This document shows positions 43,932 through 52,390 of a DNA stretch of 64,000 nucleotides, one piece after another; within the stretch, counting starts at the first letter, position 1, and each line of letters opens with the position of its first letter. Location of the stretch: NCBI RefSeq assembly GCF_023242315.1, contig NZ_JALLIY010000014.1, positions 62,001 through 126,000 on the forward strand, given 5' to 3'. The notes under the pieces are model-generated. The model saw only the letters and a list, made by a program, of their open reading frames with translations. It was not told the DNA's origin and made no database searches. The position numbers and the translations under genes are program-made. This DNA comes from Pseudomonas sp. MWU13-2105. Its GTDB lineage: Bacteria; Pseudomonadota; Gammaproteobacteria; Pseudomonadales; Pseudomonadaceae.

Positions 43932-44561
43932 ATGCGTGAAACCCCTGTAATGATCGATGGCCCTGTCGGCCAACTGGAAGCCTTGTACCTGGACATGCCC
44001 GAAGCGCGTGGCCTGGCGCTGATCTGCCACCCCAACCCGGTGCAGGGTGGGACCATGCTCAACAAGGTCGTCTCGACCCTGCAACGCACCGCCCGCGATG
44101 CCGGGTTGATCACCCTGCGCTTCAATTATCGCGGTGTCGGCGCCAGCGCCGGCAGCCACGACATGGGCAGTGGCGAAGTCGATGACGCCGAGGCCGCCGC
44201 GCAATGGCTGCGCGCCCGGCACCCGGATTTGCCCCTGACCCTGTTCGGTTTTTCCTTTGGCGGTTACGTCGCGGCGAGCCTCGGCGGTCGCCTGGAAGCC
44301 CAGGGCCAGACCTTGCAGCACCTGTTCCTGGTGGCGGCGGCGGTCATGCGCTTGCAGGCGGTCGACCGCCTGCCGGAAAACTGTCCGCTGACCCTGATCC
44401 AGCCGGAAACCGACGAAGTGATCGATCCGCAGCTTGTCTATGATTGGTCCGCCGCGCTGGAACGTCCCCATGAGCTGCTGAAAGTGGCAGAATGCGGACA
44501 CTTTTTCCACGGCAAGCTGACCGATCTCAAGGATCTGATCCTGCCGCGCCTCTCGAATTGA
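43932..44561 (+). CDS. alpha/beta-fold hydrolase
   Basis: This 209-residue cytoplasmic hydrolase has the nucleophile elbow GFSFGG (Ser in [14 protein letters not shown]), the oxyanion segment [11 protein letters not shown] and the catalytic His near the end (GCGHFF-like [10 protein letters not shown]); the Asp is likely in PETDEVIDP. The family is widespread but its substrate is unknown. The ATG at 43932 ([10 protein letters not shown]) lacks a well-spaced ribosome site; a TTG at 43926 would be 9 nt from ACGGAG, so the start may be two codons earlier. It lies 14 nt before trpS and is probably co-transcribed. Confidence 0.83.
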   Translation: MRETPVMIDGPVGQLEALYLDMPEARGLALICHPNPVQGGTMLNKVVSTLQRTARDAGLITLRFNYRGVGASAGSHDMGSGEVDDAEAAAQWLRARHPDLPLTLFGFSFGGYVAASLGGRLEAQGQTLQHLFLVAAAVMRLQAVDRLPENCPLTLIQPETDEVIDPQLVYDWSAALERPHELLKVAECGHFFHGKLTDLKDLILPRLSN

Positions 44562-44575
44562 ACAAGCGATCATCC

Positions 44576-45931
44576 ATGACCACACGTACGCGCATCCTCA
44601 CCGGTATCACCACCACGGGCACGCCGCACCTGGGCAACTACGCCGGCGCGATCCGCCCGGCGATCCTCGCCAGCCGTGACAGCAACGCCGATTCGTTCTA
44701 CTTCCTGGCCGACTATCACGCCCTGATCAAGTGCGACGATCCGCTGCGCATCCAGCGTTCGCGCCTGGAAATCGCCGCGACCTGGCTGGCCGGTGGCCTG
44801 GATGTGGACCGCGTGACCTTCTATCGCCAGTCGGATATCCCGGAAATCCCCGAGCTGACCTGGCTGCTGACCTGTGTCGCGGCCAAGGGCCTGCTCAACC
44901 GCGCGCACGCCTACAAGGCCTCGGTGGACAAGAACGTCGAGAACGGCGAAGACCCGGATGCCGGGATCACCATGGGCCTGTACAGCTACCCGGTGTTGAT
45001 GGCCGCGGACATCCTGATGTTCAACGCCCACCAGGTACCGGTCGGTCGCGACCAGATCCAGCACGTGGAAATGGCCCGTGATATCGGCCAGCGTTTCAAC
45101 CACCTGTTCGGCCAGGGCAAGGAATTCTTTGTCATGCCCGAAGCGCTGATCGAGGAAAGCGTCGCCACGCTGCCGGGCCTCGACGGGCGGAAAATGTCCA
45201 AGAGCTACGACAACACCATCCCGTTGTTCAGCAGCGCCAAGGAGATGAAGGACGCCATCTCGCGCATCGTCACCGATTCCCGTGCGCCGGGCGAAGCCAA
45301 GGACCCGGACAACTCGCACCTGTTCACCCTGTTCCAGGCCTTTTCCACGCCGGCGCAGGCCGCTGAGTTCCGTGGCGAGCTGCTGGCGGGCCTGGGTTGG
45401 GGCGAAGCCAAGAGCCGCTTGTTCACCTTGCTCGACAATGACCTGGGCGAGGCCCGCGAGCGTTATCACGAACTGATCAGCCGTCCGGCGGACCTGGAAG
45501 ACATCCTCCAGGCCGGGGCGAAGAAGGCCCGCGGCGTGGCCACCCCGTTCCTCGGCGAGCTGCGCGAGGCGGTAGGCCTGCGCTCGTTCGTCAACCCGAC
45601 CCAGGTGGCCGCGAGCAGCAAGAAGAAAGCCGCCAAGGCCGCGCGGTTTGTCAGCTTCCGTGAAGACGACGGCAGTTTCCGTTTCCGCCTGTTGGCTGCC
45701 GATGGTGAGCAACTGCTGCTGTCGCGGCACTTTGCCGATGGCAAGGCCGCCGGCGCGGTGACCAAGCAATTGCAGTCCGGCCAGGCCCTGGACATTCGCA
45801 GTGAGGCCGGGCGTTTCAACGTCTGGCTGGAAGGCGAGCGCGTGGCCGACAGCGCCGAGTTCGCCGACGAAGTGTCGCGTGACGCGGCCATCGCGGCGTT
45901 GCGAGTCGCTTTGACGCCGGCGCAAGACTGA
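44576..45931 (+). CDS. trpS: tryptophanyl-tRNA synthetase with C-terminal extension
   Basis: This class I synthetase charges tRNA-Trp. The ATP-site signatures are GTPHLGNY (HIGH-type, about residues 14-21) and GRKMSKS. The catalytic and anticodon parts fill the first ~340 residues, as in E. coli TrpRS (334). The protein has 451 residues because of a Lys/Ala-rich linker ([12 protein letters not shown], about 343-354) and a C-terminal domain ([34 protein letters not shown]) that resembles the YegP/DUF1508 fold. The start at 44576 is chosen for family length and its [11 protein letters not shown]-terminus. Confidence 0.95.
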   Translation: MTTRTRILTGITTTGTPHLGNYAGAIRPAILASRDSNADSFYFLADYHALIKCDDPLRIQRSRLEIAATWLAGGLDVDRVTFYRQSDIPEIPELTWLLTCVAAKGLLNRAHAYKASVDKNVENGEDPDAGITMGLYSYPVLMAADILMFNAHQVPVGRDQIQHVEMARDIGQRFNHLFGQGKEFFVMPEALIEESVATLPGLDGRKMSKSYDNTIPLFSSAKEMKDAISRIVTDSRAPGEAKDPDNSHLFTLFQAFSTPAQAAEFRGELLAGLGWGEAKSRLFTLLDNDLGEARERYHELISRPADLEDILQAGAKKARGVATPFLGELREAVGLRSFVNPTQVAASSKKKAAKAARFVSFREDDGSFRFRLLAADGEQLLLSRHFADGKAAGAVTKQLQSGQALDIRSEAGRFNVWLEGERVADSAEFADEVSRDAAIAALRVALTPAQD

Positions 45932-45972
45932 TCCGAGGCCTTCCCCGACCAAGGGTTGATTGCCATTCCCCC

Positions 45973-46002
45973 GGGCCGTCGCTAAAGTGACGGCCCGTTT
46001 TT
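45973..46002 (+). terminator. intrinsic terminator after trpS
   Basis: GGGCCGTC and GACGGCCC pair over an 8-nt loop and are followed by GTTTTT. zapE starts only 20 nt later, so zapE must rely on read-through or on a promoter that overlaps this hairpin. Confidence 0.85.
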
Positions 46003-46022
46003 GTTACCTTGCTAACGAAATT

Positions 46023-47117
46023 ATGACGCCCCTAGAACGATATCAAGCTGATCTGCAACGCCCCGAGTTCTTTCACGACGCGGCCCAGGAAACGGCAGTG
46101 CGCCATTTGCAGCGCCTGTACGACGACTTGATCGCGGCTTCGCAGAACAAGCCGGGCCTGCTCGGCAAACTGTTCGGCAAGAAGGACCAGGCACCGGTCA
46201 AGGGCCTGTATTTCTGGGGCGGTGTTGGCCGTGGCAAGACCTACCTGGTGGACACCTTCTTCGAAGCGCTGCCGTTCAAGGAAAAGACCCGCACGCACTT
46301 CCACCGCTTCATGAAGCGGGTGCACGAGGAAATGAAGACCCTGACCGGCGAGAAAAACCCGCTGACCCTGATTGCCAAGCGGTTTGCCGCTGAGACCCGG
46401 GTGATCTGTTTCGACGAGTTCTTTGTCTCCGATATCACCGACGCGATGATTCTCGGCACCTTGATGGAGGAGCTGTTCAAGAACGGCGTAACCCTGGTGG
46501 CGACCTCGAACATCGTGCCGGACGGCTTGTACAAGGACGGCCTGCAGCGTGCGCGCTTCCTGCCGGCGATCGCCCTGATCAAGCAGAACACCGAGATCGT
46601 CAACGTCGACAGTGGCGTCGACTATCGCCTGCGTCACCTGGAACAGGCCGAACTGTTCCACTATCCGCTGGACGAAGCGGCCCACGAGAGCCTGCGCAAG
46701 AGCTTCCGCGCGTTGACGCCGGAATGCACCCAGGCCATCGAGAACGACGTACTGATGATCGAGAATCGCGAGATTCGGGCGATCCGTACCTGTGACGACG
46801 TGGCCTGGTTCGACTTCCGCGAACTGTGCGATGGCCCGCGTAGCCAGAACGACTACATCGAACTGGGCAAGATCTTCCATGCCGTGCTGCTCAGCGGTGT
46901 CGAGCAGATGAGCGTCACCACCGACGACATCGCCCGGCGCTTTATCAACATGGTCGACGAATTCTACGACCGCAACGTCAAGCTGATCATCTCCGCGCAA
47001 GTGGAACTCAAGGACCTCTACACCGGCGGGCGTTTGAACTTCGAGTTCCAGCGCACCTTGAGCCGGTTGCTGGAAATGCAGTCCCACGAGTTCCTGTCGC
47101 GAGCGCACAAGCCTTAA
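46023..47117 (+). CDS. zapE: ZapE/AFG1-family cell division ATPase
   Basis: This 364-residue AAA-type ATPase acts at the Z-ring late in division, mainly under stress or low oxygen in E. coli. The Walker A motif is GLYFWGGVGRGKTYLVD (about residues 62-78) and Walker B is VICFDEFFVSDITDAM; the sensor TSN (LVATSNIVPDGLYKDGLQRARFLPAI) is also conserved. The ATG at 46023 (MTPLERYQADL) matches the family start. It follows trpS, as I remember for PA4438-PA4439. Confidence 0.93.
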   Translation: MTPLERYQADLQRPEFFHDAAQETAVRHLQRLYDDLIAASQNKPGLLGKLFGKKDQAPVKGLYFWGGVGRGKTYLVDTFFEALPFKEKTRTHFHRFMKRVHEEMKTLTGEKNPLTLIAKRFAAETRVICFDEFFVSDITDAMILGTLMEELFKNGVTLVATSNIVPDGLYKDGLQRARFLPAIALIKQNTEIVNVDSGVDYRLRHLEQAELFHYPLDEAAHESLRKSFRALTPECTQAIENDVLMIENREIRAIRTCDDVAWFDFRELCDGPRSQNDYIELGKIFHAVLLSGVEQMSVTTDDIARRFINMVDEFYDRNVKLIISAQVELKDLYTGGRLNFEFQRTLSRLLEMQSHEFLSRAHKP

Positions 47118-47154
47118 GCAGGATACCCGGCGCGGTCCTCGAACCGCGCGGTGT

Positions 47155-47946
47155 TCAGGGCTGCCCGGTGGCGCGGAAGTCCAGCACTTCGCCGTCGCCG
47201 GGGATCAGCAGGCGCGCTTCGACGCCGGCCAACCGCGCGGCGTCGGCCAGCGCGCGACGTGTCACCGGGCAGTGGCTGAGGGCTTCCAGGTGATTGGCGA
47301 TCACCAGGCCCGCTGACTGCCGGGTGAACTCGATCACTTCTTCAACGCCCATGATGATGTCCCCACCCAGGTCAAAGTGCGCGCCTCCCGCCGGCACGAC
47401 GGACAGCTGTGGTCGATGCTCGGCGATGAAGGCCCTGACGGTCGGCGTGAGCAGGGTATCGCCGCTCAGGTAGAGGCTGGGCTCACCAGGCATTTCGATC
47501 AGATAGCCCACCCCATGTTCCATCAGCTTGCCCACCAGTCCCAGGCCGTGGGTACAGCGGACCGTGCGAATCCGCCCGCCAAGGAAAGGGCTGGGCTGTT
47601 CGTGGTCGCTTGGCAATGGCTGCACATTCAGGTCGTGGGTGGCCAGATAGGCCGCGTCGTGGGGCGTGCAGATCACTGGCGTGCCAGTGTCGCGCAGCCA
47701 TTTTTTCGCGGCGCGATCGAGGTGATCGAAGTGGCCTTTCTGGCAGTGGGTGATCAGGCAATGGGTGACCGACTCGAGCGCCGCTGTTGCCGACGCCGGT
47801 AGATCTACCAGCGGGTTGCGCTGCCTGGCGCTGAATACCCGCAGGGGGGGCAAGGAGAGTTTTCGCGCCAGCATCGGGTCGACCAGAATACGCTGGTGGC
47901 CGAACTCCAGGATCATCGTCGCATTGCGTAGCTGATGGATGTGCAT
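47155..47946 (-). CDS. metallo-beta-lactamase-superfamily hydrolase (UlaG-like)
   Basis: This 263-residue protein belongs to the lactonase-like metallo-hydrolases: RILVDPMLARK near the start, LSGDTLL with the bridging Asp and NHLEALSHCPVTR with a late His. The first metal motif is unusual: ITHCQKGHFDHLD has four residues between the first two His, not one as in HxHxDH. The ATG at 47946 (MHIHQLRNATMIL) is 7 nt from AGAGG, better placed than the ATG two codons upstream. It is divergent from the GlxA-type regulator, which may control it. The substrate is unknown. Confidence 0.8.
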   Translation of the reverse strand: MHIHQLRNATMILEFGHQRILVDPMLARKLSLPPLRVFSARQRNPLVDLPASATAALESVTHCLITHCQKGHFDHLDRAAKKWLRDTGTPVICTPHDAAYLATHDLNVQPLPSDHEQPSPFLGGRIRTVRCTHGLGLVGKLMEHGVGYLIEMPGEPSLYLSGDTLLTPTVRAFIAEHRPQLSVVPAGGAHFDLGGDIIMGVEEVIEFTRQSAGLVIANHLEALSHCPVTRRALADAARLAGVEARLLIPGDGEVLDFRATGQP

Positions 47947-48017
47947 GCTCATACCTCTGGGAAGAGGCTGCATTGTGTTCGACCGGGCGGTCACGCAGAA
48001 TGGCAGGATTGGACATA

Positions 48018-49004
48018 ATGGATTCTGTTTCTGCCATGAGACGCCCCTTTCGAATCGGTTTGCTGCTTTACCCGGGTTGCCTGCCCGCGGGGTTGCTGGC
48101 CTTTGCCGATTTGCTGCATGCGGCCAATCGGCGCGCCGGAGAAACGCTCTTCGAAACGCAGTTTGTCGCCTTGCAGGCCGGCGCGGTGGCCTGTGCCCAG
48201 GGGCTGTCGTTGCAGGTCTCCAAGGCCTTGTCGGAGGCTGACCTCGACGCCTTGCTGATCGCCGGTTTCTGGGCCGAGTCGTCGCGTCAGGTCGAGAAGG
48301 CCGTGAGTGCTAACCAGGCATTGGTGTCAGCCCTGGCGGCTTGTTCGAAACAGCTGCAGTTGTGGAGTTACTGCACGGGTGTCTGCCTGATCGCCGCCAG
48401 CGGGCGGCTGGAGGGGCAGGTGGCTACGGTGACCTGGTGGCTGGCGGGGACCATGGCCCAGCGTTATCCAAAGGTGAACTGGCAGAGCCAGCGTCACTGG
48501 GTGATCAACCCGTTGACCGCGACCGCGTCCGGGGTCAATGGTTATCTGCCGATTGCACAGGCGCTGATCGAGCGAGCGGTTGGCCAGGATATGTTTCACG
48601 ACCTGGCGAAGCTGATGGTACTGGCGCGCCCGGTCCAGGCACATCCGGCGTTTGCGGCCATGAGTCTGATCGAGCAGTCCAGTTCGCTGCTGCGCCAGTT
48701 GCATCGCTGTGTCGAACAAGCGCCGGCGGAGCAGATCACCGTGCAGCGACTGGCGGAGCAGCTCGGCCTGTCTCCGCGCACGTTGGCGCGCAGGGTGAGT
48801 GCGGAAACCGGGGTCGCTGTGGCGGCTTATGCGCGCTGTATCAAGCTCAACCAGGTCAGTGAGCGGCTGATGCTGACGTCCACGGCGGTCAATACCATCA
48901 GCGCCGACCTGGGGTTCAGCAGCGATTCGAACCTGCGGCGGATGTTCAAGGAACTGACCGATTTGACTCCGCTTGAGTACCGCCAGCAGTTTGGGCGACG
49001 TTGA
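48018..49004 (+). CDS. GlxA-type AraC-family regulator (DJ-1/GATase-like plus HTH)
   Basis: This 328-residue regulator has an N-terminal DJ-1/PfpI-like domain (IGLLLYPGCLPAGLLAFADLL, and LWSYCTGVCLIAASGRLEG with a Cys at the nucleophile-elbow position) and a C-terminal AraC HTH (LAEQLGLSPRTLARRVSAETG and TISADLGFSSDSNLRRMFKELTDLTPLEYRQQF). AGGA lies about 9 nt before the ATG at 48018. It is divergent from the metallo-hydrolase gene, 71 bp apart, and convergent with the asparaginase gene. Regulators of this type often control amino-acid or amine catabolism. Confidence 0.87.
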   Translation: MDSVSAMRRPFRIGLLLYPGCLPAGLLAFADLLHAANRRAGETLFETQFVALQAGAVACAQGLSLQVSKALSEADLDALLIAGFWAESSRQVEKAVSANQALVSALAACSKQLQLWSYCTGVCLIAASGRLEGQVATVTWWLAGTMAQRYPKVNWQSQRHWVINPLTATASGVNGYLPIAQALIERAVGQDMFHDLAKLMVLARPVQAHPAFAAMSLIEQSSSLLRQLHRCVEQAPAEQITVQRLAEQLGLSPRTLARRVSAETGVAVAAYARCIKLNQVSERLMLTSTAVNTISADLGFSSDSNLRRMFKELTDLTPLEYRQQFGRR

Positions 49005-49076
49005 TAAATAACGGGGCGAGGCCAATGCCCGTCAAATTTGAAACCAGGCACGGTCTTGTGGCGAGACTCGTATTGC

Positions 49077-50063
49077 TTACTCGCCAAAGTGTCGGAGATA
49101 GTCAGGCAGCTCAGCGGTCCGCTGGCAGCCGATCAGCAGCCACAACAGAATCCTCGCCTTGCGCGGACACAGAAAACCAGCCATCCGCGCGCCGCGCTGG
49201 ATCAGGTCGATTTCGCTGCCGACAAAACCATAGGAGTGGCTCGCCGTTGAACCGGCTCCGGTGCGTGTGGCGATCACCACCGGTATTTTCAACGCCAACG
49301 GCGTGAGTGCCTTGGCCCAGCCTTCGCTGACATGACCGGCGCCGAAACCGGCGATCACCAGGCCGTCGTAGCCCAATTCCAGCAGCTTCTCCAGCATCAG
49401 CGTATCGGCCGACAGCGCCGCTTCCAGCAGGGCAACCCGTTGCCCACTGCGCGTCGGTGGCGGCAAGGTTCTTCTCGGGAACGGGGCGTGCAGATAACGC
49501 ACGGCATTTTCGATGATCAGGCCGTTGGGGCCGAACACCGCTGAGCTGAAGGCTTCCAGCGCCAGGGCATCGCTCTTGCGCACATGGCTCGCACCATGGA
49601 TCTGGCCATTGATCACCACCTGCACGCCACGTCCGCGACTGGCGCTCGCCAGGGCGGCCAACCCCGCATGCAGCAGATTCGCCGGGCCGTCGGCACTGAT
49701 CTCGGCGGCCGAACGCATGGCGCCGGTCAGCACCAGCGGTTCCTCGCGGTCCCAGAGCAGCTCGAAAAAAAACGCGGACTCCTCCAGGGTGTCGGTGCCC
49801 TGGGTGATCACCACGCCGCTGGCACCTTGTTCTACCTGGCGCCTGGCCCAGTCGAGAACGCCGAGCAGAAACTCGAAGTCCAGCGAGGCGCTGGGTTGCA
49901 GGCACAAGGTTTCGACGTGAACCTGGGCCAGAGTCTTCAGTAGTGGTACCTGTTCCAGCAGGGCTCGGCCATTGACGCTGGGCACCACGCCCTGGTCCGG
50001 GTTGGCGGCTTGCATGCTGACAGTGCCGCCCAGGGCGGCGATGGAAAGTTGGGGCAGGGACAT
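49077..50063 (-). CDS. asparaginase/glutaminase-family amidohydrolase
   Basis: This 328-residue protein carries both threonines of the asparaginase family: Thr14 in IAALGGTVSM and Thr90-Asp91 in VVITQGTDTLEESAFF, with the later Lys in HVRKSDALALEAF. There is no clear signal peptide, so it is probably cytoplasmic. It is the last gene of the minus-strand cassette with the 2-monooxygenase and nitrilase-family genes, 134 nt after the membrane protein gene. It may act on asparagine, glutamine or an amide product of the cassette. The start at 50063 (MSLPQLSIAAL) is preceded by GAGAG. Confidence 0.88.
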   Translation of the reverse strand: MSLPQLSIAALGGTVSMQAANPDQGVVPSVNGRALLEQVPLLKTLAQVHVETLCLQPSASLDFEFLLGVLDWARRQVEQGASGVVITQGTDTLEESAFFFELLWDREEPLVLTGAMRSAAEISADGPANLLHAGLAALASASRGRGVQVVINGQIHGASHVRKSDALALEAFSSAVFGPNGLIIENAVRYLHAPFPRRTLPPPTRSGQRVALLEAALSADTLMLEKLLELGYDGLVIAGFGAGHVSEGWAKALTPLALKIPVVIATRTGAGSTASHSYGFVGSEIDLIQRGARMAGFLCPRKARILLWLLIGCQRTAELPDYLRHFGE

Positions 50064-50197
50064 GGAACTCTCGCTGATAAAGGTCGGGAAGAGGCGATGC
50101 CGGCGGCACCAGAGTACCGCCGGGTTGAGGGAAAAGCGCGCTCGATGGTGTCCGAGGCGGCGCAAGGCTTGCAGCGCCATCGCTGACAAGCCAGCGC

Positions 50198-51367
50198 CTA
50201 CAGGACCCGTGTCAGCCAGCCGATCAGGGGCACGATCAGGACCGTACTGAGCGCCATCGACAGCACATTGCCGATATACGGGTGCATATGCCCGGGGACC
50301 CGTCGCGACAGTGCCACGGCCAGCGGCGGTGCGAGCAAGGCCCCGAGCAGGGCGCTGGCGATCACCACCAGCGTGCCGCCGCCATGGACCAGCACGGCGG
50401 CCGGGGCGACCGAGACAATCGGGATGTAAGTCGGGTACCAGCCCCGCGCAATCCATTGCCGCCGCCAGACTCCCACGCCGATGGCCGACGCCAGGGCCTG
50501 GGCCGCGAGTATCGGCAACAGCAGGTCCGAACCGTAGACCGGCCCGGCCGGGTTGAGCCCGTAGGCCAGTAATACCCCCAGGAGTAATCCCAGGCTCGCC
50601 CACTCGTTACCGAAGAACGGCGCTTCGGAAAAGTCGGCGAGTACCCGGCGCATGCCCCAGGTCAGCCCGTGTTTGCCGGCTTTCGGCGCAGACACCGAGG
50701 CAGCCGTCATCATCGGCGGTTCGGGTTTCACCAGCGCCGGCCAGCGTCGATAGAAGGTAAAGGCCATTATGCTGCCGCCGGCCATCCCCAGCACATTGCC
50801 GATGACCGCCGGCAGATCCAATGGGTTGCAGACAAAGTTGACCAGCAGCAGGCACAACGGCGTGACCAGCAGCGCGCCCATGACTGCACCGCTGACGGCG
50901 ATGCGCTTGCCCGCGCCGAACAGCAGCACAGTCGCGGCGGGCACGGAGACGAAGGCGGCAAAAGTTGGTTGCCAGCCATAACGCGGTACGCTCCAGCCCC
51001 ACAGCAGGTTGCTCAACAGCAGCCCCAGCAGCGCACTGCCGGTCAGCCAGGGCCACAGGCCGCTACCATAACAAATGGCAAAGCCTTGCCAGGCCTTGCC
51101 CCGGCGGTGGGCCCAATGGGCCAGGCCGGCACCGACCAGCAGGCCCAGCGAGGCCAGCTCATGTTTGTAGAAGGCCATTTCGCTGATATCGCCGAGCACC
51201 CAGCGTAGCCAGGCACCGGGGGCGGGCAGGTTTTCCAGCATATGCAGGTAGCCGGAGCCGCCGAAGGGGCCGCCGGGCAGGTTCAGCCAGGCCAGCAGCA
51301 GGATGGCGGCGATCAGGCCCAGGCTGAACCGGCCGGCGAGCCGGCCCAGGTTGGAGGCATTGTTCAT
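50198..51367 (-). CDS. integral membrane protein with internal duplication, family unknown
   Basis: This 389-residue, very hydrophobic protein has about 10 membrane segments. The halves are related: HELASLGLLVGAGLAHW (about residue 69) matches NEWASLGLLLGVLLAY (about 255); GWQPTFAAFVSVPAATVLLFGAG matches GWYPTYIPIVSVAPAAVLVHGGG; and AVIGNVLGMAGGS matches PYIGNVLSMALST. This is the mark of an inverted- or tandem-repeat transporter. I do not recognise the family. It starts 14 nt after the nitrilase-family gene, so it is in the same operon and may transport that pathway's substrate or product. A G8 tract precedes its ribosome site. Confidence 0.82.
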   Translation of the reverse strand: MNNASNLGRLAGRFSLGLIAAILLLAWLNLPGGPFGGSGYLHMLENLPAPGAWLRWVLGDISEMAFYKHELASLGLLVGAGLAHWAHRRGKAWQGFAICYGSGLWPWLTGSALLGLLLSNLLWGWSVPRYGWQPTFAAFVSVPAATVLLFGAGKRIAVSGAVMGALLVTPLCLLLVNFVCNPLDLPAVIGNVLGMAGGSIMAFTFYRRWPALVKPEPPMMTAASVSAPKAGKHGLTWGMRRVLADFSEAPFFGNEWASLGLLLGVLLAYGLNPAGPVYGSDLLLPILAAQALASAIGVGVWRRQWIARGWYPTYIPIVSVAPAAVLVHGGGTLVVIASALLGALLAPPLAVALSRRVPGHMHPYIGNVLSMALSTVLIVPLIGWLTRVL

Positions 51368-51371
51368 CTCT

Positions 51372-51379
51372 CCCCCCCC
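51372..51379 (-). repeat. G8 homopolymer at the membrane protein ribosome site
   Basis: Eight G (read on the minus strand) run into GAGAG and the ATG at 51367, in the 14-nt gap between two genes. Length changes would alter the Shine-Dalgarno region but not a reading frame. Confidence 0.7.
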
Positions 51380-51381
51380 TT

Positions 51382-52278
51382 TCAGCGCGGCAGGCCAGGG
51401 TGTCGGGTGTAGCCGAGCATTTCGTCGTAGAGGTCGGTCCGGCGATCCCTGGGCAGGTCGTTCAGGCTGTTCCAGATCGGCGCGCCACGGGCGCTGACCA
51501 GATCGATATCGGCGTACAGCACGGTTTCATCGACGGGTGACGCCACCTCGCTGATTGGCCAGCCGTTGGTCCCGGCGATCAGCGAGCAGCCGAGGAAACG
51601 TTCGCCGCGATCGCTGCCGACGCGATTGGCGGCGGCGATAAACACGTTGTTGACGTGAGCGGCGGTGATGGTCAGGTACGAGGCCATGCATTTGCCGGTT
51701 TCGTCGAACAGCGGTGGCGGGGTCCAGACCCAGTTGTTCAGGCTGCAGATGATATCCGCGCCCTGCTGGCTCAACAGGCGCGGTACTTCGGGAAACCAGA
51801 TATCCCAGCAGATCAGCAGGCCGATCCGCCCGATGGGCGTGTCGAAGACCGGAAAGCCCAGGTCGCCCGGGGTGAACCAGAGTTTCTCCTCGTTCCACAG
51901 ATGCGCCTTGCGGTACTTGCCGATAAAGCCGTCCGGGCCCACCAGCACCGCGGTGTCGAACAACTGCACTCCATCACATTCGGCGACACCGGCTGCCAGG
52001 TAAATCCGATGTTCCTGTGCGAAATTTACCCAGGTCTGCACGCTGGGCCCTGTCGGTACCGCTTCGGCATGGCTGAAAGCTTCCTGGTGGTTCTGGAAGC
52101 TGTAACCGGTATTGGCCAGTTCCGGCAGCACGATCAGGTCGGCGCCAGCGCGCACGGCCTGGCCCGCCAGCGCGAGGCTGCGGTCCAGGTTATACGGGGT
52201 GTGGGCAACGCCGGCCTGGGGATCGAACTGCACAACGGCAACGCGTACGGGACTGATGGCGGGGCGAGATTCATTCAT
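51382..52278 (-). CDS. nitrilase-superfamily carbon-nitrogen hydrolase (probable amidase)
   Basis: This 298-residue protein has the full nitrilase-superfamily triad: Glu53 in LPELANTGYS, Lys124 in YRKAHLWNEE and Cys157 in LLICWDIWFPE. These enzymes hydrolyse amides, carbamoyl amines or nitriles. It follows a 2-monooxygenase-like flavoenzyme gene in one operon; the DavB-DavA pair of lysine breakdown has the same combination, in which the amide product is hydrolysed. I therefore favour amidase activity. The start is uncertain: ATG at 52278 (MNESRPAIS) or 52293, neither with a strong ribosome site. Confidence 0.85.
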   Translation of the reverse strand: MNESRPAISPVRVAVVQFDPQAGVAHTPYNLDRSLALAGQAVRAGADLIVLPELANTGYSFQNHQEAFSHAEAVPTGPSVQTWVNFAQEHRIYLAAGVAECDGVQLFDTAVLVGPDGFIGKYRKAHLWNEEKLWFTPGDLGFPVFDTPIGRIGLLICWDIWFPEVPRLLSQQGADIICSLNNWVWTPPPLFDETGKCMASYLTITAAHVNNVFIAAANRVGSDRGERFLGCSLIAGTNGWPISEVASPVDETVLYADIDLVSARGAPIWNSLNDLPRDRRTDLYDEMLGYTRHPGLPR

Positions 52279-52390
52279 TTGAGGTGCTCTCATTCTTGTT
52301 ATTCAACCCGAATGGATTGATATGACTATGAGAAGCAATTCAAAGAGTGGTGTATGTCGGTGGCCCTCTCGAAAATCAGTCGGGTATTTC

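Noticed and set aside
50064-50603. N-terminal extension of the asparaginase to 50603
   Set aside because: The extension lies antiparallel within the membrane protein gene region and has Arg/Gly/Pro-rich chance composition; the family start is at 50063.
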